DNA from: Singulisphaera sp. GP187
GTDB taxonomy: Bacteria; Planctomycetota; UBA1135; UBA2386
Assembly: GCA_945871815.1 (NCBI GenBank)
Contig: CAMBXM010000006.1
Span: 1-51,513 of the forward strand
Length of the DNA: 51,513 bases
Reading direction: 5' to 3'
Part shown: piece by piece, positions 7,584-15,384 of the stretch
Numbering within the stretch: the first letter of the stretch is position 1
How the letters are laid out: every line of letters starts with the position of its first letter
Notes under the pieces: model-generated
Seen by the model: the letters and a program-made list of their open reading frames with translations, nothing else
Database searches by the model: none
What the model was told of the DNA's origin: nothing
Position numbers and translations under genes: made by a program

Positions 7584-8791
7584 GACGGCGACCTCGGGAT
7601 GCGATCCATACGTGGCAGGGACCGGAACAGGTAAAAGCTCTCGCCATCTGCAGGCACAGTGACCGTCCACGTCTGCGTGAGATCGGTCAGGATCTGGCCT
7701 CCAGAAGACAGGAAATCGACGCGAACAACGTGCTCGCCGGGTTCGACCTCGAAGGCGGCGCCTTGGACCGTGGACGGCAACGTCGGCCAGTGCCGAACAT
7801 CTGCGCTCGACGACGTCAACACGGACAGCAACAGTAGCCCGGCTCCGACCAGCGCTTTGTCGCGCGAGCCAGCGCGACTTTCGTCACCCGCCGCGAGAAT
7901 CAGTGCTCCGACGCCAGCCGCGCGCGTGACCGACTTCAACACGGCCTTGCCCTTGCGGATGCCCTCCATCTCGGTGCCGCCGCGAGTGCGCGCTTGGTAG
8001 TCGACGTCCACCAGAGTCCATGTCGGACCACGCAGCTCGTCGTCGATCCAGATCTGGGCGCGCTGGGCGGCATGCAAGCGGGGCCGAAAGCGCGCGAGTT
8101 CTTCTTCGTCACCGGCGGCGAACTTCTCGGGACCCATGCCGATCTCGGCGAGGATCACGAGGTTGCCGGCGTTGGGCGAAGTCAGGAGCGGGTTCCCGAC
8201 TTCTCCGCGCGACCCGTGCGTGCGCGCGAACTCGTCGGCCGTGACGGCCTCCTTGAAGAAGTCCTCGGCGTCAGCCGGCAAACCCATTGCGCGGCTCATG
8301 CGTCCGGCCATCCAGAACAGCAGTGTGAAGTCGGCTTGGTACTTCTCGTCCCCTGACTCGCCATCGGCCAGGATGCCCTTCTTGAATGCCGCGCGCGCGT
8401 TGTCCGGCTCGCCCTTCAGCAGATAGCACATGCCGAGATAGAAGGCGTTCATCGCCTTCTCATAGGGATCGCCGGTGTAGCCCTTGCTGCTCTCACTTCC
8501 GACGACGGCAGAAAACGTCTCGCCACCGCTCGTCTGCCAGTTGCCCATGATCCGGGCAGCGGCACCGAAGTGCTGCCAAGCGGCATCGACGTCGCCCTGG
8601 AGCAACTCGCACTGAGCGAGCACGTTGAACAGCAGGGCTTGGTTCTCGACGGCGCCCTCCGTCGCCTCCTTGCGGGCGAAGTCCGCAACGACCCCGAGAT
8701 CGCCGGCGGCGAATCGGTCGATCGGAATCTTTGGCTGCGACACGCCGCAAGCAAGCAGCGCGAACAGCGGCAACAGCGAGAGTATGCGCAC
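7580..8791 (-). CDS. COG3014-like TPR lipoprotein of the lpoB operon
   Basis: A 403-residue lipoprotein with lipobox LFALLAC (Cys15). The first half is TPR-like helices (NQALLFNVLAQCELLQGDVD, then YEKAMNAFYLGMCYLLKGEP and DNARAAFKKGILAD). A Gly-rich hydrophobic stretch at about 285-325 (AAGVGALILAAGDES, LVGAGLLLLSVLTS) may touch the membrane. The C-terminal beta domain reads VEPGEHVVRVDFLSSGGQ. This order fits the COG3014 family often found beside LpoB/CsgG-like and YcfL genes. It starts 13 bp after the lpoB stop and its own stop overlaps the ycfL-like start. Probable role: periplasmic scaffold of the LpoB set; no enzyme motif is seen. Confidence 0.8.
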   Translation of the reverse strand: MRILSLLPLFALLACGVSQPKIPIDRFAAGDLGVVADFARKEATEGAVENQALLFNVLAQCELLQGDVDAAWQHFGAAARIMGNWQTSGGETFSAVVGSESSKGYTGDPYEKAMNAFYLGMCYLLKGEPDNARAAFKKGILADGESGDEKYQADFTLLFWMAGRMSRAMGLPADAEDFFKEAVTADEFARTHGSRGEVGNPLLTSPNAGNLVILAEIGMGPEKFAAGDEEELARFRPRLHAAQRAQIWIDDELRGPTWTLVDVDYQARTRGGTEMEGIRKGKAVLKSVTRAAGVGALILAAGDESRAGSRDKALVGAGLLLLSVLTSSSADVRHWPTLPSTVQGAAFEVEPGEHVVRVDFLSSGGQILTDLTQTWTVTVPADGESFYLFRSLPRMDRIPRSPS

Positions 8792-8804
8792 CTTGATCGC
8801 TGAC

Positions 8805-9410
8805 TCAGCGGGTGATGACAGACTTCTCCGACTCGAACTTGGTCTCGTAGTCGTTGGTCCAAACGAGGCGCGAGGTCTCGAGGTCGGTCAGTTCGAAGGT
8901 CACGAGGTAGTAGGCGCTCTTGAGCTTGCCGGACTGCTGCACTCGGTCCTGGATGATGCCCTTCAGGACGTAGTCCGAACCAAGCACGTTGCCCTTCATC
9001 CCCTCGTTCTGCGACACCGCGCCGTTGCGCTTGGCTTCGCGTTCCTTGCGGACCGCATCGAGGCCCTCGGCGCTGCGGTCGAGGACCGTGATCTTGGCTC
9101 CGAGCGACTTGAACAACTCGGTGCGGAGCTTGTTCAGCACGATCGTGCGGTTGATGACATCCGACGATTCGTTCTTCAGCTCGGTGATGTGGAAGGTGAC
9201 CGTCTGGCCATCCGCCTGCGACGTCAGCACCCCCGAGGCACGGATGTCATCCGCCATCTTCTTGGCCATCGTCCGGATGTCCTGGCTCTGGAGGACGGCA
9301 CCGCCGACCGCATCAGGGCTATCCGGGTCGACGCGACGGTCGATCGTGCTGGAGCAGGCTGGGAGAAGGAACAGGCCGAGCAGGCCACAGCAGAGTGCAG
9401 TCGTGCGCAT
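8805..9410 (-). CDS. lpoB: LpoB-like penicillin-binding protein activator lipoprotein
   Basis: A 201-residue lipoprotein with lipobox LLPAC (Cys19). A short linker leads into an alpha/beta domain with LpoB/CsgG-family features: DIRTMAKKMADDIRASGVL, VTFHITELKNESSDVINRT, GSDYVLKGIIQDRV, and the C-terminal FELTDLETSRLVWTNDYETK. In E. coli, LpoB is an outer-membrane lipoprotein that reaches through the peptidoglycan to stimulate PBP1b. The start at 9410 is chosen for the signal peptide; the upstream open frame has none. It is first in a four-gene minus-strand operon (lpoB, COG3014-like, ycfL-like, glycine-zipper lipoprotein). GNA1162-type or other CsgG relatives are the alternative, but the C-terminal motif favours LpoB. 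Confidence 0.86.
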   Translation of the reverse strand: MRTTALCCGLLGLFLLPACSSTIDRRVDPDSPDAVGGAVLQSQDIRTMAKKMADDIRASGVLTSQADGQTVTFHITELKNESSDVINRTIVLNKLRTELFKSLGAKITVLDRSAEGLDAVRKEREAKRNGAVSQNEGMKGNVLGSDYVLKGIIQDRVQQSGKLKSAYYLVTFELTDLETSRLVWTNDYETKFESEKSVITR

Positions 9411-9822
9411 GAACGGAATCGTGAATGCAGGTCGTTGAGCCGGGTCCGAGGTCCTCGCACGCGACCGCGCCGCACAGAGGGCGGCGCGGAGCGCGATCGG
9501 AGGCCGAATGTTGTAACCGCGGCAGCGCCACTGACGCCATTGCTGCGAGGCACCGACTTCTCGTTTGCACGGCCCGATGCCATCAGCCCAGCGTTGCCGT
9601 CGTCGACTGTGCAACCGGGAACATGGGTCAGCGGTCGCCACGCTGTCCCCCCAACACGGGCCTCCCAATCGGCCAGCGCGCGAAGCGGATCCAGGGCGAG
9701 AGAGGGCCAAGAGCGGACTCGCAGTGGACGCTGGTGCCGGTGCGGAGCGTCCCCGATGCAGCCAGCGGTCGTCGGGGTCGACCGCAGCCGCTGGCGCTTT
9801 GGGCAACCACTTCTAGGATGCG
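9411..9822. other. 412-bp divergent intergenic region (lpoB operon / moxR operon)
   Basis: It separates two divergent operons and should hold both promoters. A 9-bp perfect inverted repeat (9465-9473 with 9481-9489, 7-nt loop) would lie in the lpoB leader about 55 nt ahead of its start. I see no convincing coding frame. Confidence 0.5.
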
Positions 9823-10776
9823 GTGACCCTTCTGACCGCACCCCCTTCACGCGGACTGCACCGGATGTCCGAACTCGCCCGCAAAATCTCATCGGCTGTA
9901 GGTCAAGTTCTGCGCGGCAAAGACGACGCCGTCGACCTAGCCATGATCGCCCTGTTCGCCGGCGGCCACCTGCTGATCGAAGACAATCCCGGCGTCGGCA
10001 AGACACTTCTGGCTCGGTCCCTCGCGCGCGCTCTCGACCTACCGTTTCAACGCGTGCAGTGCACCGCCGACCTGCTGCCCTCCGACATCGTTGGCGGCCA
10101 GGTCTACAACCCGCGCACGGGCGAGTTGCATTTCCGGCCAGGCCCAGTGTTCACCTCGGTGCTGCTCGCCGACGAGCTCAACCGCACGCCACCGCGCACG
10201 CAGTCGGCCCTCCTAGAATGCATGGCCGAACGCAGCGTCACCGTGGATCGGCAGACGCACGTTCTGCCGGAGCCATTCTTCGTCATCGCGACCCAGAACC
10301 CGCGCAACGCCGCCGGCACCTACCCGTTGCCCGAGAACCAACTGGATCGGTTCCTGCTTCGGCTGCAACTCGGGTATCCGGACGCGGAACACGAGATCGA
10401 TGCCGTTGCCGCCGAGGACGGTCACCGCCTCGCAAACGACGTTCGCCCAGTCGCGTCGAGCCAGGATCTGCTCGCGGCGCGGGCCAAGGTCGATGCGGTG
10501 CGTTTCGACCGCGAGCTAACCGCCTTCGTCGTGGAACTCGCACACCGCACCCGCAGCCACGGCGAACTGTCGCTCGGCGTCAGCACGCGCGGCGCCCAGG
10601 CACTGCATCGCGCCTGCCGGGCGCGCGCGTACGTGAACGGTCGCGACTTCGTCGTGCCCGACGACATCCGTGCGCTCCTTGGCCCCGCGTGGTCTCACCG
10701 CCTCCAAGCCCATGGCGGCGGCGATCCCGACGCCGCGCTGCACCAGATCCTCGCTTCGACTCCGCTGCCCGACTGA
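9823..10776 (+). CDS. MoxR-family AAA+ ATPase
   Basis: A 317-residue MoxR ATPase. Walker A is EDNPGVGKT with Lys60, Walker B is VLLADELNR, sensor 1 is FFVIATQNPRN, followed by the YPLPENQLDRFLLR motif that is characteristic of MoxR. The small C-terminal lid includes SLGVSTRGAQALHRACRARA. MoxR proteins are chaperone-like ATPases that commonly act with the VWA, DUF58 and transglutaminase genes next to them; here DUF58 and transglutaminase follow directly (5 bp to the next start). The GTG at 9823 has an AGGA four bases upstream. An in-frame ATG at 9865 would give a start closer to the usual family N-terminus but lacks a ribosome site, so either could be true. Confidence 0.93.
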   Translation: MTLLTAPPSRGLHRMSELARKISSAVGQVLRGKDDAVDLAMIALFAGGHLLIEDNPGVGKTLLARSLARALDLPFQRVQCTADLLPSDIVGGQVYNPRTGELHFRPGPVFTSVLLADELNRTPPRTQSALLECMAERSVTVDRQTHVLPEPFFVIATQNPRNAAGTYPLPENQLDRFLLRLQLGYPDAEHEIDAVAAEDGHRLANDVRPVASSQDLLAARAKVDAVRFDRELTAFVVELAHRTRSHGELSLGVSTRGAQALHRACRARAYVNGRDFVVPDDIRALLGPAWSHRLQAHGGGDPDAALHQILASTPLPD

Positions 10777-10781
10777 TTGCC

Positions 10782-11849
10782 ATGGCGACGCCGGGCCAGA
10801 CCACCGAGATGACCGCGCGCGGCCGGGCCGTGGCCGGACTGGCGGCTCTGGCCTTGCTGGGCTCATGGCTCAGCGGTGATCCAAGCGTTCGCCTCGCTGC
10901 GGCCCTGCTCAGTGCACCGTTACTGGTCGACTTCGCCTGTCAGCAGCGTTCGCTCGGATCCATGCGCATCCACGTCGGCCCGCGCCGGACGATCGTGGGC
11001 GCGGCCTTCCGTGAGTCGCTGCGAGTCGAGAATGTCGGCAGCACGCCACTGCGTGAGATCGTGCTGGTCGAGCGCCGAACGCGCAGCTCGCCCACGCTAC
11101 TCACGCACGCAGCCGCCGGCACAGCAGTACAGACCTCGATGTCCTGCCACAGCCCGGAACGCAGCCATCTGCTCGAGCGCGTGTTCAACCTAGCGTCCGA
11201 CTGGCCGCTTGGGTTCTTCCGCACGCACGCGACCGCCGTGGTCCACACCGCATTGGTCACCGAACCACGCCGGGTCCCGCAGCACACGCTTCCACAACCA
11301 AACGTCGACGACCATCGCACCGAATCGAGGGAACACCCGCAGCGGCCGGGCGACGAGTTTCACGCCTTGCGCGAACACCACGAGGGCGAGGATGGCCGCG
11401 GCGTACACGCGCGTCGGTCCGCGGCACTCGGTCAATTGGTACGCACGGTCCAACGCGGTCGGGCACCAAGTGTCACTGGGATCGTGCTCGACTTGCGCCG
11501 GCCACCCGGGCGCCCGCTCAATCAGGGTCGCCTCAGGCTCGAATGGAGCCTCGGCGTCGCGGCGACTCTGGTCGAGGTCTTCCGTGACCGTGAGTGCCGC
11601 ATTCGCGTCTGGGTACTCGGCACGCGCACTGTGCGCACGACGATCATCGACGCCGCGAGCAAGCTCGACTGGCTCACGTTCTTGGCTGAGGCCACCACCG
11701 GACCTCACCGCGAGCTCGAACTCGGCGCCCTCGACGGCATCGACGAGCTCGAGGATTGCTACTGGTTGCCAGCGGGTGGTTACCGCGCACCCGAAGACCG
11801 CGAGCTGCGGCGCGGTCCGCTGCATGTGCTCGACGGGGGGCAGTCTTGA
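10782..11849 (+). CDS. DUF58 domain protein
   Basis: A 355-residue protein with a hydrophobic N-terminal hairpin (AVAGLAALALLGSWL, then LAAALLSAPLLVDFA) that should anchor it in the cytoplasmic membrane. The DUF58 signature follows near residues 190-225: PGDEFHALREHHEGEDGR, then VHARRSAALGQLVRT, a version of the REYxxGDxxRxIxWxxSA motif. The rest has the VWA-like alpha/beta pattern (VTGIVLDLRRPPG, then FRDRECRIRVWVLG). The ATG at 10782 follows the moxR stop by 5 bp, and the 3' end overlaps the next start (TTGA). Known context: MoxR-DUF58-transglutaminase operons are widespread and linked to envelope processes. The molecular role of DUF58 is unknown. Confidence 0.88.
   Translation: MATPGQTTEMTARGRAVAGLAALALLGSWLSGDPSVRLAAALLSAPLLVDFACQQRSLGSMRIHVGPRRTIVGAAFRESLRVENVGSTPLREIVLVERRTRSSPTLLTHAAAGTAVQTSMSCHSPERSHLLERVFNLASDWPLGFFRTHATAVVHTALVTEPRRVPQHTLPQPNVDDHRTESREHPQRPGDEFHALREHHEGEDGRGVHARRSAALGQLVRTVQRGRAPSVTGIVLDLRRPPGRPLNQGRLRLEWSLGVAATLVEVFRDRECRIRVWVLGTRTVRTTIIDAASKLDWLTFLAEATTGPHRELELGALDGIDELEDCYWLPAGGYRAPEDRELRRGPLHVLDGGQS
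11835..11840 (+). promoter_or_regulatory. Ribosome binding site (GGGGGG) deciding the TTG start at 11846
   Basis: A purine run of six G lies 5 bases before a TTG at 11846, and that TTG overlaps the DUF58 stop as TTGA. No ATG or GTG nearby gives a membrane segment directly after the start, so this site supports the TTG. Confidence 0.6.
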
Positions 11850-13837
11850 ACCACGTTGCGCGCGATCCCGTACTCGCCTCGCGACGCGTCTGCCGCTTGC
11901 TGTTGCTGGCGTGCGCGGCCATCGCGATCGCGGCTGTGCCGATCGAGTCGATGACGTGGCAGTGGCTGACCGCACTCTTGGCGCCGGCAGCGCTCATCGC
12001 CGCGCTTTCGGTCACCGAGTCGTGGCCGTTCCGGCGGGCGCTCGCACTCACGCTACTGCAGCTGTCTTCGTGCTTACTAGCGCTGCAGACTGCCGGTCCG
12101 CTGCCGCGCCCAGTCGCGCTCGCGGCGATGCTGTTGCCACCGCTCGCCTTCGTCGTCGTGCGTCGCCACGAGACCGATCGTTCGCTCGGACTCTTCTTGA
12201 GCCTATGTGTGTTGCTCGTCGGCACGATCCTGCAACCGGCCGAGCCAGCATTGGTGCTCGCCTATGTGTTGGTAGCTACGGCTCAACTCCGCTGCGATTC
12301 CCGTCTGCGCGCACTCGAGCTCTGCGCCGCGCCGACACCGAACGCCCACGCACCTCGACCCAGCATCTGGTTGCTCAGCAGCCTGCTCGGGGTGCTCTCC
12401 ACTGCCGTGGCGTTCGCGGTCGACGCCGCCCTCGACCGCCTACCGGCACTCGAATCCCTGCGGGCCGCCCCCGCGCAACAGCCCGCGACCAGCAAGAAGC
12501 GCAGTACCGGCTTGTCGGATCAGTTCGAACTCGGCGGCGACGGTGTGCTCTCGAACCTCAGGGGTGAACACCTGCTCACCGCGCGCAGCACCGACAGCAG
12601 CGCCATCTCGCCGCGGCTCTACCTGCGATCGGGGTTTTTCCAGGCACCCGGCCTCGACACTTGGCAGGTCGGCACGTTGCAGCCGGATCAGCGCGACAGC
12701 AGCGCGACCGCATGTCGTCTGCATCAGGCGGTCGCTGGCGTACCGACGCGGGTCATGCTGATTTCGCGAACTCAGTCTGCGCGCAACCTCGTGTTCGTGC
12801 CGCCAGCGACGCACACGCTCTTGGGCATCCCCGATCTGTTGTGCGACCCCGCGACGGAGTGGTTCCGGCAACTTCGGGACGGTCACCTCGACGATTACGA
12901 AGTGCACTTCCAGGACTTGGCGCTCGACAGCCGCGACGCACGGATTGACGAGGCGTGGGCACGTCGCGGCCTGCTCGCACTACCACAGGACCTCGATCGC
13001 CGTCGTTTCGAGCCACTGCTCGCGGGCATCCATGTTGGCGATGACCCGCTGCAGAAGGCGGCGGCGATTGGCGCGATGCTACAAGAGCGTTGCCGCTACG
13101 AACGGCGCGAGCCAGGCGGGCCATACCAGAGTGCCTTGCTCAATTTCCTCTACGGGGAGCGCATCGGCTTCTGCATGCACTTCGCCTCAGCAGCGGCAAT
13201 CCTGCTGCGCATGTCCTCGGTGCCCTGCCGGATCGGTGTTGGGCTCTACGGCGGTGTCGAGAGCGATCGCGGCGAACGTCGCTACGGCTCGCAACACGCC
13301 CACGCGTGGGTCGAGATCCCGATCGTCGGCCGCGGCTTCTTGGTCTTCGACCCGACTCCCCCAGCGTTGCGCGGCGCACTGCCAGAACAACCAGCCTTGG
13401 CCAGCAGCGCCGGTGACACGGCGCCCGCGACCACTGACGCCGGCAGCGATTCGGCGTTCTGGCGTGCACTCGAGGGCGCGTGGCCCTTCGTCCTGATCCT
13501 CACTGTCTTGACGCTCCCGTTCGTCCGTCGCCGCCGTCGTGCCCACGTCGCGTCACCGACCGTCGCTCGGGCGGTGTGGCCGGCGCGCAGACTGCTGCTG
13601 ACGCTGCTGCAGACGCTCGCCGAGCGCGGCTATCCGCGAAGCGGAGGAGCCACGTTGGAGCAGTTCGCGCACGAGCTCGCGCGCGAAGGCGCCATTGCCG
13701 CAGACCTTCAAGCCGCACTGGTCGCGTACCAAGAGGTCCGATTCGGCGGCCGTGTCTTCACCCGCGATCACGCACTGCGGCTGCAAAAAGGTATCGCAGC
13801 CGCCGAGGTGTTGCAGCAGCGCCAAGTCGCCAACTGA
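11846..13837 (+). CDS. TgpA-like membrane transglutaminase
   Basis: A 663-residue protein when read from the TTG at 11846. The N-terminal 200 residues hold several membrane helices (LLLLACAAIAIAAVPIE, WLTALLAPAALIAALSV, LFLSLCVLLVGTILQP). A periplasmic transglutaminase-like domain follows, with the catalytic triad visible: Cys443 in RIGFCMHFASAAAILLR, His486 in QHAHAWVEI and Asp502 in FLVFDPTPP. Another helix (WPFVLILTVLTLPFV) precedes a C-terminal DUF4129-like cytosolic tail ending near LQKGIAAAEVLQQ. This is the standard TgpA arrangement. It closes the MoxR operon with a 4-base overlap. Substrate is unknown; family members act on proteins or peptides at the cytoplasmic membrane. The next gene is convergent and starts only 7 bp away. 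Confidence 0.9.
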   Translation: MNHVARDPVLASRRVCRLLLLACAAIAIAAVPIESMTWQWLTALLAPAALIAALSVTESWPFRRALALTLLQLSSCLLALQTAGPLPRPVALAAMLLPPLAFVVVRRHETDRSLGLFLSLCVLLVGTILQPAEPALVLAYVLVATAQLRCDSRLRALELCAAPTPNAHAPRPSIWLLSSLLGVLSTAVAFAVDAALDRLPALESLRAAPAQQPATSKKRSTGLSDQFELGGDGVLSNLRGEHLLTARSTDSSAISPRLYLRSGFFQAPGLDTWQVGTLQPDQRDSSATACRLHQAVAGVPTRVMLISRTQSARNLVFVPPATHTLLGIPDLLCDPATEWFRQLRDGHLDDYEVHFQDLALDSRDARIDEAWARRGLLALPQDLDRRRFEPLLAGIHVGDDPLQKAAAIGAMLQERCRYERREPGGPYQSALLNFLYGERIGFCMHFASAAAILLRMSSVPCRIGVGLYGGVESDRGERRYGSQHAHAWVEIPIVGRGFLVFDPTPPALRGALPEQPALASSAGDTAPATTDAGSDSAFWRALEGAWPFVLILTVLTLPFVRRRRRAHVASPTVARAVWPARRLLLTLLQTLAERGYPRSGGATLEQFAHELAREGAIAADLQAALVAYQEVRFGGRVFTRDHALRLQKGIAAAEVLQQRQVAN

Positions 13838-13844
13838 CTCCGAG

Positions 13845-14114
13845 TCAGCGACGCACCAGAAACCCAGAATCGCCGGTGCACGCACGGGGCTCCAGTTCCA
13901 CCTCGTCCACGCGCGCGAACGCTGGCCCGCGCCGCAGTCCGTCGACGAACTCCTCGATCGCGGCGTCGTGGCCCTCGGCCTCGCCTGTGACGGTGCCGTC
14001 CGCCTCGTTGCGCACGAAACCCGCGATCGCAAACGCCTGTGCCTGCCGCTCGACGAAGCGACGGTAGCCCACACCCTGCACGCGACCGGTGACGTGGAAG
14101 GCGAGGCGCTTCAT
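13845..14114 (-). CDS. acyP: Acylphosphatase
   Basis: An 89-residue protein of the usual acylphosphatase length. It hydrolyses carboxyl-phosphate bonds (for example in acetyl- or 1,3-bisphosphoglyceroyl-type phosphates). The signature GRVQGVGYR supplies the phosphate-binding Arg18, and the catalytic Asn36 is in VRNEADG. The GEAEGHDAAIEEFVDGLRRGP helix and the C-terminal strand are as expected. The ATG at 14114 overlaps the previous stop as ATGA, so the gene is translationally coupled as the last member of the six-gene minus-strand operon headed by the cyclodeaminase and GpmI. The substrate class makes a link with the glycolytic GpmI possible, but this is inference. Confidence 0.93.
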   Translation of the reverse strand: MKRLAFHVTGRVQGVGYRRFVERQAQAFAIAGFVRNEADGTVTGEAEGHDAAIEEFVDGLRRGPAFARVDEVELEPRACTGDSGFLVRR

Positions 14115-15376
14115 CGACTCGGCTCCATGCGTACGCGACCGTCGTCGATGACCATGCGGCACTGGCGCAGAAGGTCGATACCGAGCACTCCGTGCATCGG
14201 GAACACTCCGCCGATCTCGCGTGTGATCACCGGCAAGTCGACGCCGGAGAATCGAGTCTGCGACACACGCAGCACCAAGTTCTTCACTTCGCGCACGGAC
14301 AGCCCGCCACCTGCCGCCGTGCGCACGCGGCGAAAGCCTGGCGTCGCGCGCGCCTCGCCCAGAGGGAGCTTGGCGAGACCCGCTGGCGACAGACTGCTGT
14401 GACTCGCACCCGTGTCGAGCACGAACCAGAGTCGCTCGCCTTCGATCGCAACCGGCACGAGGCAGCGCCCCTGACTGCGCAGACACTGCACCGACGTCGC
14501 TTCTGGCAATCGTCGCGGCAACTCCAGCACGAGACTCCTGCGCACCGGATCGAGCGTCATGCGAAACAGGCTCAATAGGTCGAGACCGAGTACACCGACC
14601 GGTGCGCGATCGGGCCCGCCGAAGAGATCGCGCATCGCGAGCCGTTCGTCGTCGACGACCAACACCGGCACCGAACCGAACCAGATCTCGCCAACCGCGA
14701 AGCCGTCGAGCACCCCGATCGAGGCTTTGACCATCTTGCCGGTGCCGTCCGGGATCGAACCCATGTCGGTCAGTGCGCGCACTCCCGCCGCCTCGGCCAG
14801 CGATAGTGAAATCGTGGTCATGGACGAGCCGGTATCGACCGCAAACGGGCGTCGCAGTTCGCCGATCGAGCACACGAACTCAGGCAACGCGCCATCGAGA
14901 AGTGGCTGTTCGGTGACAAGTGGGCCGATCTGCTTGCGCCGGAATGGGAGTTCGCGCGCAACCGAGACCAACGCGTGGCGTCGAACCGCTTCGTCCTCGA
15001 CCACGCCCGCCAGCAACGGCGCCAGCGACTCGCCGTAGCGACCGGCAACGAACAACTGGTCACCGAGGCGACCGCGGGCCACCGCTACTGACCAGCCAGC
15101 GCGGTCCTTGCTGGCGACCACTTCGCGCCAGGATGCGATCGCAAGCTCGTCGCGCCACATCAAATCGTGCACCGTGGCGCGACATGCGGCAACGCCACCG
15201 TCACCGGGGTAGCGCCGGATCGCAGCCTCGGACGACTGGTCGGCGCCGTCGATCTCACCGGCTGCGAGCTGAACGAGAATCTCGTCGATCAGTTGAGCCG
15301 GCGTCCGCGGTGGCCGTCGGTCGGCACAGCCGGTGAGCAGCGCAAGAGCAATCGCAAGTACGACGGACTTCGCCAT
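14111..15376 (-). CDS. Two-lobed aspartic protease lipoprotein
   Basis: A 421-residue lipoprotein with lipobox ALLTGC (Cys17). Residues 25-150 are TPR-like helices. Two retropepsin-like lobes follow: the first has Asp181 in FAVDTGSSMTT and a downstream VGVLGLDLLSLFRM loop; the second has Asp321 in WFVLDTGASHSS and a downstream HGVLGIDLLRQCRM loop. Each lobe therefore carries a DTG plus a hydrophobic LGxDLL element, so one chain can form a full pepsin-like active site. The ATG at 15376 is 8 bp after the stop of the previous lipoprotein. Likely place: periplasm or outer membrane. Substrate unknown. Proteolytic activity follows from family knowledge only. Confidence 0.86.
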   Translation of the reverse strand: MAKSVVLAIALALLTGCADRRPPRTPAQLIDEILVQLAAGEIDGADQSSEAAIRRYPGDGGVAACRATVHDLMWRDELAIASWREVVASKDRAGWSVAVARGRLGDQLFVAGRYGESLAPLLAGVVEDEAVRRHALVSVARELPFRRKQIGPLVTEQPLLDGALPEFVCSIGELRRPFAVDTGSSMTTISLSLAEAAGVRALTDMGSIPDGTGKMVKASIGVLDGFAVGEIWFGSVPVLVVDDERLAMRDLFGGPDRAPVGVLGLDLLSLFRMTLDPVRRSLVLELPRRLPEATSVQCLRSQGRCLVPVAIEGERLWFVLDTGASHSSLSPAGLAKLPLGEARATPGFRRVRTAAGGGLSVREVKNLVLRVSQTRFSGVDLPVITREIGGVFPMHGVLGIDLLRQCRMVIDDGRVRMEPSR

Positions 15377-15384
15377 CGGTGGCG

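Noticed and set aside
8625-11849. A 1074-residue reading of the DUF58 gene
   Set aside because: The upstream part runs antisense to lpoB and through moxR in another frame; the ATG at 10782 fits DUF58 length and operon spacing.
9823-13837. The MoxR operon as a new system
   Set aside because: MoxR-DUF58-TgpA is a known and common arrangement; nothing in it is clearly changed apart from the TTG start.
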